Notes under the pieces: model-generated
Databases searched by the model: none
Seen by the model: the letters and a program-made list of their open reading frames with translations, nothing else
What the model was told of the DNA's origin: nothing
Assembly: GCA_905193085.1 (NCBI GenBank)
Contig: CAJJNI010000038.1
Coordinates: forward strand, 1 to 15,499
From: an uncultured Lachnospiraceae bacterium
GTDB lineage: Bacteria; Bacillota; Clostridia; Lachnospirales; Lachnospiraceae
Length of the DNA stretch: 15,499 bases
Direction: 5' to 3'
Translations under genes and position numbers: made by a program
In this document: positions 1 through 7,655 of the stretch, one piece after another
Numbering within the stretch: the stretch's first letter is position 1
How the letters are laid out: each line of letters starts with the position of its first letter

Positions 1-1776
1 TGCCTGACCGGGTATACATGTAATGATTTATTTGGACAGCAGATTCTTATTGATGAAGCTAAAGAAGAGTTAAGAAAGACGGTAGAAGAGACAAAGGAAC
101 TTGACTGTATTGTATTTGTAGGTCTGCCACTTATGGTTAAAGGAAAGCTTTATAATGTGGCAGCAGCAATTAACAGAGGCAGACTTCTTGGAATAGTGCC
201 TAAATATGCAATTCCAAACTATGCAGAATTTTATGAGGCAAGACATTTTTCTGCCGGCACAAAGAGTGTTGAGAAGATAAAAATGTGGGGACAGGAAGTT
301 TTATTTGGCATGAATATTTTATTTGAATGTGAACAAATGCCAACATGTGTTATTGCAGCTGAAATCTGTGAAGATTTGTGGATACCGGCGCCGCCATCAA
401 TTACACATGCACAGGCTGGGGCAACAGTTATCGTTAATTTGTCGGCAAGTGATGAACTTACAGGAAAGGCAATATACAGAAATCAGCTTCTTAGCAGCCA
501 GTCAGCGCATCTTGTGTGTGGTTATATTTATTCAAGTGCCGGAGATGGTGAATCTACTACAGATTTAGTATTTGGCGGGCATAATTTAATCGCTGAAAAT
601 GGTTATATTCTCTCCCAATCAGAGCGTTTTAAAAATCAGTCAGTTCATGCTCAGATTGATTTTAAGAGACTTGTGCTTGAGCGGGAAAAAATGAATACAT
701 TTTTTACTGAGAATGTCCCGGAATATGTTACAGTAGAATTTAATCTTGATGTGACAGAAACAAAGCTTGACAGATTCTTTGATCCGGCTCCGTTTGTTCC
801 GAGTGATAAGAAAACAAGAGAGGACAGATGTGAGGAGATTCTCTCAATACAGGCGATGGGATTAAAGAAAAGACTGGAACACACAGGCTGTCAGAGTGCC
901 GTTATCGGAATTTCAGGCGGACTTGATTCCTCACTTGCACTTCTTGTAACAGCGAAGGCATTTGATTTACTTGGGCTTGAGCGAAGCAAGATTACAGCAG
1001 TGACAATGCCATGCTTTGGAACAACTGACAGAACATATACGAATGCCTGTGAAATGACAAAAAGACTTGGTGCAACACTCAGAGAGGTTGACATAAAAGA
1101 AGCAGTCAATATACATTTCAGGGATATAGGACATAATCCTGAAGTTCATGATGTGACCTATGAAAACTCTCAGGCAAGAGAGCGTACCCAGATTTTAATG
1201 AACATCGCAAACCAGACTAATGGTATGGTTATCGGTACGGGTGACATGTCAGAGCTTGCTCTTGGCTGGGCTACTTATAATGGAGACCATATGTCCATGT
1301 ACGGAGTAAATGTTTCGATACCTAAGACTCTTGTCAGACATCTTGTTAAATATTACGCTGATGTTTGTGCTGATGATAAATTAAAAGAAATATTACTTGA
1401 TGTTCTTGATACTCCGGTAAGTCCGGAGCTTCTGCCTCCTAAGGAAGGAGAAATCGCCCAGAAGACAGAAGATATAGTAGGACCTTATGAGCTTCATGAC
1501 TTCTTCTTATATTATTGTTTAAGATTTGGTTATGAGCCTGACAAAATATTCAGAATTGCAAAGCTTGCATTTAAAGGAACTTATGAAGATGAAGTGATTT
1601 ACAAATGGCTGAATACATTTTATTGGAGATTTTTCAGCCAGCAGTTCAAACGCTCATGTCTTCCTGATGGTCCTAAGGTTGGTACTGTTGCGGTATCTCC
1701 GAGAGGTAATTTAAGAATGCCTAGTGATGCATCTGTAAATATCTGGAAGAAAAATCTGGCTTCAATCAAGTTATAA
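1..1776 (+). CDS. nadE: Glutamine-dependent NAD+ synthetase, 5' end missing
   Basis: Amidates nicotinic acid adenine dinucleotide to NAD+, using ammonia released from glutamine by its own N-terminal domain; last step of NAD synthesis, cytoplasmic. The frame is open from base 1 and begins with CLTGYTCNDLF, the stretch that in this family directly follows the catalytic Glu of the nitrilase-like glutaminase, so about 50 residues are outside the window and the first ATG seen (133) is internal. Numbering from base 1: the catalytic Lys is in GIVPKYAIPNY (K68), the nucleophile is the Cys of EICEDLW (C123), and the ATP pyrophosphatase P-loop SGGLDSS is at 305-311. The 591 residues present match a full two-domain enzyme minus its start. 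It ends in TAA and is followed by a terminator hairpin. No regulation is visible because the promoter is outside. Identification is secure. Confidence 0.96.
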   Translation, partial: CLTGYTCNDLFGQQILIDEAKEELRKTVEETKELDCIVFVGLPLMVKGKLYNVAAAINRGRLLGIVPKYAIPNYAEFYEARHFSAGTKSVEKIKMWGQEVLFGMNILFECEQMPTCVIAAEICEDLWIPAPPSITHAQAGATVIVNLSASDELTGKAIYRNQLLSSQSAHLVCGYIYSSAGDGESTTDLVFGGHNLIAENGYILSQSERFKNQSVHAQIDFKRLVLEREKMNTFFTENVPEYVTVEFNLDVTETKLDRFFDPAPFVPSDKKTREDRCEEILSIQAMGLKKRLEHTGCQSAVIGISGGLDSSLALLVTAKAFDLLGLERSKITAVTMPCFGTTDRTYTNACEMTKRLGATLREVDIKEAVNIHFRDIGHNPEVHDVTYENSQARERTQILMNIANQTNGMVIGTGDMSELALGWATYNGDHMSMYGVNVSIPKTLVRHLVKYYADVCADDKLKEILLDVLDTPVSPELLPPKEGEIAQKTEDIVGPYELHDFFLYYCLRFGYEPDKIFRIAKLAFKGTYEDEVIYKWLNTFYWRFFSQQFKRSCLPDGPKVGTVAVSPRGNLRMPSDASVNIWKKNLASIKL

Positions 1777-1866
1777 ATATCAGATGTCAGAATTAAAAGA
1801 TTAAGCTTTAATGATATTATTTATGGCTGATGATAAAAGCAAATTTTCTTGAATCAATATGTACTT

Positions 1867-1899
1867 AAAAAGCCACATCTGGTTAAGGTGTGGCTTTTT
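1867..1899. terminator. Bidirectional terminator between convergent genes
   Basis: Thirteen-base-pair stem (arms 1867-1879 and 1887-1899, one G-T pair, 7-nt loop). A runs on one side and T runs on the other, so it can work for nadE on the plus strand and for the minus-strand gene. The stop codon of the minus gene (1883-1885) lies in the loop, so its last codons form half of the stem. Confidence 0.85.
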
Positions 1900-2320
1900 C
1901 TAATGAGGTATTGATGGCATCAAGCAGAAGAGTGCTTGTATATTTGCTTTCTTCAGAATATGTAATGTTTTCAGTCGACTGCTGTGCGCAGACCTGTGAA
2001 GCAATGTTATCAAGAGATGGTTTTAACAGAGGATACATTGTTGCAATTGTGTCGCTTAAGTTGACAAATTCGATAGAGTTAATATGATTTGAATCAACGG
2101 TTACAGTGACATCTACAGGTGTGTTATTTAACATGATTGATGTCTTGTAAACTCCTGCCACATACGAGACAGATGTTTCTTCAACCGGAATATCATTATT
2201 CTTTTTTGATGTAAGCATTAATACAATCAGTATTATCAGCAAAATAGCAAGCCCTGTGAAAATTCCTGTGTATATCAATTCCCTGGCGCGCAGGACAACA
2301 ATTTTGGTTTTCTTACCCAT
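1883..2320 (-). CDS. Membrane-anchored FMN-binding-domain-like protein
   Basis: 145 residues. A basic N-terminus (MGKKTKIVVLRAR) is followed by one strongly hydrophobic segment at about residues 17-37, then an outside-facing domain of about 100 residues. That domain has the look of the FMN_bind fold seen in RnfG/NqrC-type and small Clostridia proteins: YVAGVYKTSI at its start, VTVTVDSNHINSIEF in the middle and an ending YTSTLLLDAINTSLEKA. The usual SGAT-type segment, where flavin is attached in RnfG/NqrC, reads YSEESKYTST here, so covalent flavin binding is doubtful. The ATG is preceded on its strand by AAGGAG seven bases upstream, which supports this start. It converges on nadE and diverges from spoIIE. 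The domain call comes from pattern resemblance only; function is unknown. Confidence 0.7.
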   Translation of the reverse strand: MGKKTKIVVLRARELIYTGIFTGLAILLIILIVLMLTSKKNNDIPVEETSVSYVAGVYKTSIMLNNTPVDVTVTVDSNHINSIEFVNLSDTIATMYPLLKPSLDNIASQVCAQQSTENITYSEESKYTSTLLLDAINTSLEKATP

Positions 2321-2464
2321 AACAGCTCCTTATTGGCGATTTGTTGTTATATATTATGAGAAGATAGTGTACTTTATGCTAGAAAAATCCCATATTAATC
2401 AACAGGTTCATAAAATGAATCAGCTCCCTTTATTCGCCTTAAACTGTTTGTTTAAAAGATAATT

Positions 2465-2530
2465 TGGCGAATGTTTTTAAAGATTTGCCTGTATGCTTTG
2501 ACAAAATTTTATTTTCTGTTTCTATATAAT
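2465..2530 (+). promoter_or_regulatory. Spo0A-type promoter of spoIIE
   Basis: TTGACA (2498-2503) and TATAAT (2525-2530) are both perfect hexamers but lie 21 bp apart instead of 17. B. subtilis spoIIE and spoIIG promoters, read by sigma-A with phosphorylated Spo0A, have this same 21-22 bp spacing. TGGCGAA at 2465-2471 fits the 0A box TGNCGAA, and TGACAAA at 2499-2505, overlapping the -35, is one base off it. The start codon of spoIIE is about 80 bases downstream of the -10. No sensible -35 exists at 17 bp (CAAAAT). Confidence 0.75.
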
Positions 2531-2608
2531 AATGCCTGTCATCAGAAATGAAAATGCCATTCGCTGATGCCGGTAAATGGGCAAATAATAATTAAGGAGT
2601 GTAAAGAA

Positions 2609-4438
2609 ATGGGAAAAAAGAAAGTAAAACAGCTTGTAATGTATGTCATTGGTGGATTGCTTGGAGCAGTCAGTATATACGGAGTTAATCCAATCGGGTA
2701 CGGTTATTTTTGCGGTGCGGTAAGTGGCCCGGTAAATATGTTTGCAATGATGGTGCTTGTCGTTGGAGGAATAGTTTTTTCAGGTGGGTACATAGAAAGT
2801 GTAAAATACACAATAAGTATGATGCTGTTTCTTGTAGTATATAATTTATTTGTAGGAAGAAAAAATAAAAATGTTTTAAAAACTGCGCTTATTGGAGCCG
2901 GCTGTCTGTTTATTATGAATCTGACAAAATATGTCCTTATTGATACGAATAAAAATGAGCTTGTTATGGGTGTACTGGAGAGTGTTTTTGCGTCAGCAGT
3001 CAGTGTGTTTACAATATATGGAAAAGATATATCATTTAAGAGGCACACTAAAAATGAAAAGACAATAAAAGCGGCAGGTGAAGCAAGGCTGAACGAATCA
3101 GCCCATATGTTAAATAAATTGTCCGGCTGTTTTGAAAGTCTTCCTGTTAAAAAAGAAGTTTTAAATTCACAGGATGTTAATGATATGTTTGATGAGCTTA
3201 TGAATAAGTTTTGTAGGGGGTGCGAGTGTTACGAAAACTGCTGGAATAAATTTTATGAGACAACATGCGAGGGTGCTTATGATATATTCTGCCAGCTGGA
3301 TAAAAATAAAGGTACAAAAGAGCTTGCGGCGGCATCAGAATTTGCACAGAGCTGTCCACATTATCCGATGCTTATAAATAAAGCAAAGCAGATTTTTGAC
3401 AGAACTAAAAATAATTTCCTGTGGTATAACAGGCTGATTGAAAACAGACAGGCGGTGGCACTTCAGTTAACCGAAGTTGCAAGAATGATGCAGGAGGCAT
3501 CAGAAGAAATATGCAGCCAGAGAGAAGTAGAGGGTGAGCTTGCCGTGAAAATAAGAAAAAAAATGAAATTGCATTCAGTTGATGTTAAATCAATTATAGT
3601 AAGAAAAGGAAAGGGGGGAAGAGATGAATATGTTCTGTCCTTATGTACAACAAAAGATAAATGTGTTGCGGTGAGAGATGTTGCTATATATTTATCAGAT
3701 GTGTTAGACAAGCCTTACAGAGCCGACAAAGAAAGCCGGCTGATACTTAACAGAAATATAGAAAGCATACTGTTTGTTGAACAGCCTAATTACCGCATTA
3801 TACATGGCTGTGCAAGGGCTGCAAAGTCAGGAGAAAGAGTTCTTGGGGATAACTTTTCATTCTGTTTTTCAAACGGACAGATGGCAGCCTGTCTGTGTGA
3901 TGGAATGGGAAGTGGTCTTTTAGCAAGTCAGTCCAGTGAACTTGTCATAGAACTGCTGGAAGGTTTTTTAGAAGCGGGTTTTTGCAAAGAAACTGCGCTT
4001 AGAATGATGAATGCCACGCTCATAATGAACAGTCAGAATGGAAAATATTCTACTATAGATGTAGCAGAAGTTGATTTGTATGCAGGAATCTGCGAGTTTG
4101 TTAAAATGGGTGCAGCTGTCTCATTTATTAAGAGAGAAAATACTGTTGAGACTGTAAAACTTGAAAGCCTTCCGGTTGGTTCGTTTTATGACCAGAGTTT
4201 TGAATCAGCGACGAAAACTTTATATGACGGAGATTATGTCATTCTTATAAGTGACGGAGTTCTTGCGCCATTGCCTAAATCAATGACGGAGCAGGTTATG
4301 GCGCAGCTCATATCACAGATTGACTGTTATAATCCAAAAGAAATGGCAAATCAGATTTTGGACAGCGTATTAAAAGAATGTGATTATGCGCCGGTTGATG
4401 ACATGACGGTACTTGTATTTGGATTGATTCATAACTAA
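2609..4438 (+). CDS. spoIIE: Stage II sporulation protein E, PP2C-type phosphatase
   Basis: Membrane-bound serine phosphatase that dephosphorylates SpoIIAA to release sigma-F in the forespore and that works at the polar septum. The ATG at 2609 is chosen because AAGGAG lies nine bases upstream (2594-2599); an in-frame ATG at 2567 has no such site. The product is 609 residues: a hydrophobic N-terminal part to about residue 137 with four or five membrane segments (B. subtilis SpoIIE has about ten and 827 residues), a linker with a Cys cluster CRGCECYENCW, then the PP2C domain. PP2C metal-site motifs are intact: GDN (D414), DGMGSG (431-436), SDG (D549) and DDMT (D597-D598). ARAAKSGERVLGDNFS is also typical. 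Its place upstream of tilS-hpt-ftsH mirrors the Bacillus order. The shorter membrane part is common for a Clostridia-type protein. Confidence 0.95.
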   Translation: MGKKKVKQLVMYVIGGLLGAVSIYGVNPIGYGYFCGAVSGPVNMFAMMVLVVGGIVFSGGYIESVKYTISMMLFLVVYNLFVGRKNKNVLKTALIGAGCLFIMNLTKYVLIDTNKNELVMGVLESVFASAVSVFTIYGKDISFKRHTKNEKTIKAAGEARLNESAHMLNKLSGCFESLPVKKEVLNSQDVNDMFDELMNKFCRGCECYENCWNKFYETTCEGAYDIFCQLDKNKGTKELAAASEFAQSCPHYPMLINKAKQIFDRTKNNFLWYNRLIENRQAVALQLTEVARMMQEASEEICSQREVEGELAVKIRKKMKLHSVDVKSIIVRKGKGGRDEYVLSLCTTKDKCVAVRDVAIYLSDVLDKPYRADKESRLILNRNIESILFVEQPNYRIIHGCARAAKSGERVLGDNFSFCFSNGQMAACLCDGMGSGLLASQSSELVIELLEGFLEAGFCKETALRMMNATLIMNSQNGKYSTIDVAEVDLYAGICEFVKMGAAVSFIKRENTVETVKLESLPVGSFYDQSFESATKTLYDGDYVILISDGVLAPLPKSMTEQVMAQLISQIDCYNPKEMANQILDSVLKECDYAPVDDMTVLVFGLIHN

Positions 4439-4451
4439 AAATAAAAAAAGG

Positions 4452-4481
4452 TTGTACATTATATGTATTTTACTGTATTAT
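4452..4481 (+). promoter_or_regulatory. Candidate promoter upstream of cas6
   Basis: TTGTAC (4452-4457) and TATTAT (4476-4481), 18 bp apart, in the gap after spoIIE. It would let cas6 be transcribed independently of the sporulation promoter. The region is very AT-rich, so a chance match is possible. Confidence 0.4.
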
Positions 4482-4500
4482 ATTATATGAGGATCTGAGG

Positions 4501-4614
4501 GTGAAGAAAACAGTTTTTAGCTGTAAAAAATATGTATCGGGTGAGTTTTATAATAATATTTATGATATGGTAAGGGTTAATTTATGTGGGAAAATTTTAA
4601 TATACGTTTTTTAA
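4501..4614 (+). CDS. Possible small ORF overlapping the cas6 start
   Basis: A GTG at 4501, preceded by GAGG sequences at 4491-4500, opens a 37-codon frame with several Lys, Tyr and Val codons that ends in TAA 31 bases inside cas6, in another frame. It could be a leader peptide translated ahead of cas6, or chance. No similarity is recognised and the only support is the ribosome-binding-like sequence and the overlap. Confidence 0.2.
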   Translation: MKKTVFSCKKYVSGEFYNNIYDMVRVNLCGKILIYVF

Positions 4615-5498
4615 AGCTTAATTTCAGGATAAAATTTACTGAGGGTGGGGACCTTCCACAGTATAAGGTTTCTGCAATAAGAGGTGGAATTGGTGAGATG
4701 CTGCTTCGGCAAAACTGCATCAGCAACAGAATATGCGAGGGGTGTTCATTCAGAGATGAGTGTGTTGTAGAGAGGATATATTATCATCCGCTGAAAATAA
4801 CACCGGAATTTGTACAGGATAAGAGTAATATGGGGTATTTGTATGAGTGCAAAGATTTCAGGACAAGTGTTTCAAAAGGAGACATACTCAGATTTTCCAT
4901 GCTTTTAATGGGAGATGTAATAGTACATGCGCCACAGATATTGCAGGCATTGATAAGATTTGGAGACATTGGTATAGGAAAAAATTGGGTAAAATTTAAA
5001 GTTGAAAAAGTAGAAAATCACAGGGGAGAAGTTGTCTTTGATGGCAAAAACTGTGAGAATACAAGGTTTGCGCCTAATTTAGTAAGTGAATATGTTCAGT
5101 CAAGAATGAACTTGCGTAAATCAAAAAAGCTTCAGGTATGTTTTATGACACCATGGACACAGAAATACAAGGGCAAATTTATAAAAAAATTTGATGGAGA
5201 AGCTTTTGCTGACTCTGTTTACAGAAGGGTATATCTTGCAAACTGCATGGAAGGCAATGAAATGAATCAGTATAATGAAATATTCAAAGGTCTGTCTGTG
5301 TCGAATCAGGAAGTAAAAGAAAGAGAAATATCGAGATTTTCAAGTACCCATAACAGGAAAATAGACTTAAAAGGGCTTATAGGAAAATTTACACTGGAAA
5401 ATGCCACCGAAGAGTTTCTGCCATATCTGTATGCGGGTGAACTTCTTCATGTAGGTAAAAATGCCAGCATGGGATTTGGACAGTATAAAGTGATATAG
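4584..5498 (+). CDS. cas6: Cas6-like CRISPR pre-crRNA endoribonuclease (RAMP), orphan
   Basis: Cas6 proteins cut CRISPR precursor RNA inside each repeat. This 304-residue protein has the expected marks of the two-RRM RAMP fold: an N-terminal strand ending in YKVSAIRGGIGEMLL (RGGIG at 33-37), a Cys cluster (C45, C51, C54, C60) placed as in many Cas6 proteins of the family with a C-terminal Cas6 domain, and a C-terminal glycine-rich loop HVGKNASMGFGQYKVI (289-304). Length is full and no frame break is seen. A general base is not obvious; H289 and H66 are candidates only. AAGGG seven bases upstream supports the ATG. No repeat array, Cas1, Cas2 or effector gene occurs in the window; neighbours are spoIIE and tilS. 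It could serve an array elsewhere in the genome or act on other RNAs. The family call is firm, the role open. Confidence 0.86.
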   Translation: MWENFNIRFLKLNFRIKFTEGGDLPQYKVSAIRGGIGEMLLRQNCISNRICEGCSFRDECVVERIYYHPLKITPEFVQDKSNMGYLYECKDFRTSVSKGDILRFSMLLMGDVIVHAPQILQALIRFGDIGIGKNWVKFKVEKVENHRGEVVFDGKNCENTRFAPNLVSEYVQSRMNLRKSKKLQVCFMTPWTQKYKGKFIKKFDGEAFADSVYRRVYLANCMEGNEMNQYNEIFKGLSVSNQEVKEREISRFSSTHNRKIDLKGLIGKFTLENATEEFLPYLYAGELLHVGKNASMGFGQYKVI

Positions 5499-5541
5499 TC
5501 AGCATGAGTTAATAAAGTGGGAATAAGATAGTTTAATTAGT

Positions 5542-5643
5542 ATGAGTTCACATTATGCCATGCCTGCGGTAGTGTTGTGGAAGACTGTTGATGAATATAA
5601 GGTTGATATTGAAGTATATCAGGTAAGTTTAGATGGAAAATAA
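5542..5643 (+). CDS. Possible small ORF ending over the tilS start
   Basis: An ATG at 5542 opens a 33-codon frame (starts MSSHYAMPAVVLWKT, ends VYQVSLDGK) whose TAA at 5641-5643 lies just past the tilS ATG (5633), in a different frame. Such an overlap could couple translation to tilS, whose own ribosome site (AGGTAA) is weak. No good ribosome site precedes this ORF and I do not recognise the peptide, so it may be chance. Confidence 0.22.
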   Translation: MSSHYAMPAVVLWKTVDEYKVDIEVYQVSLDGK

Positions 5644-7096
5644 GGTTTATAATTACATAAAAAAATATAATATGATAAATGAAGGTGACAGGGTGCTTGC
5701 GGGCGTCTCAGGCGGGGCTGACTCCATGTGCCTTCTTTTGGTGCTTTTAAAGCTTGCAGACAGACTTGGTGCTAAAATTTTTGCAGTTCATGTAAATCAT
5801 TGCTTAAGAGGCGAAGATTCTGATGAAGATGCCGAATTTGTCAGAAAATTCTGTGAAAATAACGGGATTGAATGTATTGTAAGAGATGTAGATGTGAAGT
5901 CACTTGTAAAGACAGAAGGACTTTCAGAGGAAGAAGCAGCAAGAATTTTGAGATATGATGTTTTTAAAAGTGCAGCAAAGGATTGCGGCTGCAATAAAAT
6001 TGCAGTTGCCCATCATGCCGATGACCAGGCCGAAACTGTACTTTTTCAAATGTTTCGTGGAAGCGGACTTAGAGGAATTTCAGGTATTCTTCCGGTAAGA
6101 GATGAAATTATAAGACCATTGTTGTGTGTCGGGCGTGATGAAATAGAAGATTACCTTCAAAAAAATAATATAAATTTTCGTACAGATGCAACCAATTTTT
6201 CTACAGAATATTCCAGAAATAAAATTCGACTAAAATTACTCCCTTATATCAAAGAAAATATTAATGAAGGAATTGTGGCACATCTTAATGCGGTTGCACA
6301 AGATGCGGCTAAGGCTGATGCATATTTTAGAGAAGAAGCACAGAAGATATTTGGAAGTAACGCTGTTATTGAAAACAGCAGTGATAATCAAAATAACATG
6401 AATATTCAAAATAATGTGAATAATCAAAATAAAACTGTAAGATTAAGCCTTGATATTCTTAAGAATAAAGAAATTATAGTATCCTATGTTTTCAGAATGT
6501 GTATATCAACTGTAAAAGCTTCGTTGAAAGATATAGGAAGAACACATATTGAGAAAATATATCAGTTAGCCAATTCCACAGGAAACAGGCAGATTTCACT
6601 TCCATATGGGATAATTGTAAAAAAAGAATATGATAATCTTATATTTAAAGTTACAGATAATGAAGAATGCTTAAAACAGGCAGTTCCTTTTGTGGAAATA
6701 AGTATAAAAAAAGAGGAAATTTTTGCAGCCCCTGAGGGTATTATAGTAGAAGCCGGGGATAAAAAAATAGAATTTTGTGTCAGAGAAAATAAAAAAGTTG
6801 CAAAATATCCAAAAACAATGTATACTAAATGCTTTGATTATGATAAAATAGAAAATGTTTTATCTTTACGAACCCGAAAGGCGGGAGATTTCCTTGTTGT
6901 TAATAAATCGGGTGGCAGAAAAAAAATAAAAGATTATTTTATTGATGAGAAAATACCAAAAGATAATCGTGACGAAATTATTTTGCTGGCTGACGGTTCA
7001 AATATTTTATGGGCTGTTGGTTACAGAATTAGCGAGGAATATAAAATTACTGAGGAATCAAAGTATATTTTAGAAGTTAAAGTAAACGGAGGATAA
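5633..7096 (+). CDS. tilS: tRNA(Ile)-lysidine synthase
   Basis: Attaches lysine to C34 of the CAU-anticodon tRNA-Ile so that it reads AUA; essential and ATP-dependent. The P-loop SGGADS is at residues 26-31, followed by the family motifs VHVNHCLRGEDSDEDAEFV and HHADDQAETVLFQMFRG, then the C-terminal TilS domain (LSLRTRKAGDFLVV, DYFIDEKIPKDNRDEI). At 487 residues it is in the family range. An Asn/Gln-rich insertion at about residues 250-268 comes from an 18-bp DNA repeat (listed separately). The ATG has only a modest ribosome site (AGGTAA, eight bases upstream). The stop codon is immediately followed by the hpt start, indicating one operon with hpt and ftsH, as in Bacillus. Confidence 0.95.
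   Translation: MENKVYNYIKKYNMINEGDRVLAGVSGGADSMCLLLVLLKLADRLGAKIFAVHVNHCLRGEDSDEDAEFVRKFCENNGIECIVRDVDVKSLVKTEGLSEEEAARILRYDVFKSAAKDCGCNKIAVAHHADDQAETVLFQMFRGSGLRGISGILPVRDEIIRPLLCVGRDEIEDYLQKNNINFRTDATNFSTEYSRNKIRLKLLPYIKENINEGIVAHLNAVAQDAAKADAYFREEAQKIFGSNAVIENSSDNQNNMNIQNNVNNQNKTVRLSLDILKNKEIIVSYVFRMCISTVKASLKDIGRTHIEKIYQLANSTGNRQISLPYGIIVKKEYDNLIFKVTDNEECLKQAVPFVEISIKKEEIFAAPEGIIVEAGDKKIEFCVRENKKVAKYPKTMYTKCFDYDKIENVLSLRTRKAGDFLVVNKSGGRKKIKDYFIDEKIPKDNRDEIILLADGSNILWAVGYRISEEYKITEESKYILEVKVNGG
6382..6435 (+). repeat. Three 18-bp tandem repeats inside tilS
   Basis: Units at 6382-6399, 6400-6417 and 6418-6435, each with the core TCAAAATAA and 3-6 differences between units. They encode six-residue units (DNQNNM, NIQNNV, NNQNKT) without breaking the frame. 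Copy number may vary by slippage. Confidence 0.75.
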
Positions 7097-7624
7097 GTGA
7101 AAATGGAAGACAAGATAAGTGTAATGTATTCGGAAGAAGAGATTGACAAAAGAATAAGGGAGCTTGGAAAACAGATTAGTGAAGAATATGCCGGTGAGTC
7201 AATTCATATGGTATGTGTACTCAAAGGCGCAAGCACATTTGCATGCGAGCTTGCAAAGAGAATTACAATTCCTGTATATTTTGACTTTATTAAAGTATCA
7301 AGTTATGGAAATGATACTGTATCAAGTGGAAATATAAAAGTGTCAAAAGATGTGGACGATTCAGTTGAAGGTGACAATGTTCTGATAATTGAAGATATTG
7401 TTGATTCAGGAAGAACTTTAGCATGCCTTCTTGAATTATTCAAGGAGAGAAATCCTAAATCTTTAAAGCTGGCAGTATTGCTCGATAAGCCGGATAGAAG
7501 AGTAATTCCGGTTAATGTAGATTATACAGGTTTTGTTATTCCTGATGAGTTTGTAGTAGGATATGGTCTTGATTATGCGCAGAAATACAGAAATCTGCCA
7601 TATGTTGGAATCGTTGAACAATAA
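7097..7624 (+). CDS. hpt: Hypoxanthine phosphoribosyltransferase
   Basis: Purine salvage enzyme that joins hypoxanthine (and often guanine) to PRPP to give IMP or GMP; cytoplasmic. The PRPP-binding motif is LIIEDIVDSGRT (acidic pair then SGRT, about residues 97-107), VLKGASTFACELAKRI is the N-terminal loop, and the C-terminal DKPDRRVIPVNVDYTGFVIPDEFVVGYGLDYAQKYRNLPYVG is the usual ending of this family. The length of 175 residues is typical. Two starts are possible: GTG at 7097, four bases after GGAGG, or ATG at 7103, ten bases after it; the second would remove only two residues. It directly follows the tilS stop codon, so the two are cotranscribed and probably translationally coupled. In Bacillus the TilS and HprT proteins and FtsH share this operon. 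Confidence 0.96.
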   Translation: MKMEDKISVMYSEEEIDKRIRELGKQISEEYAGESIHMVCVLKGASTFACELAKRITIPVYFDFIKVSSYGNDTVSSGNIKVSKDVDDSVEGDNVLIIEDIVDSGRTLACLLELFKERNPKSLKLAVLLDKPDRRVIPVNVDYTGFVIPDEFVVGYGLDYAQKYRNLPYVGIVEQ

Positions 7625-7655
7625 TTAAGAGGAAAACAGAAAGGAGGTTCATGCT

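Noticed and set aside
2567..2608. An upstream ATG as the start of spoIIE
   Set aside because: It lacks a ribosome binding site, and AAGGAG lies just ahead of the ATG at 2609, where the usual basic and hydrophobic N-terminus begins.
4439..5632. A CRISPR array near cas6
   Set aside because: I looked for regularly spaced direct repeats of 24-40 bases around the gene and in the rest of the window and saw none.
6370..6440. The tilS repeats as a short CRISPR array or intergenic element
   Set aside because: They are directly adjacent 18-bp units with no spacers and keep the coding frame of tilS.
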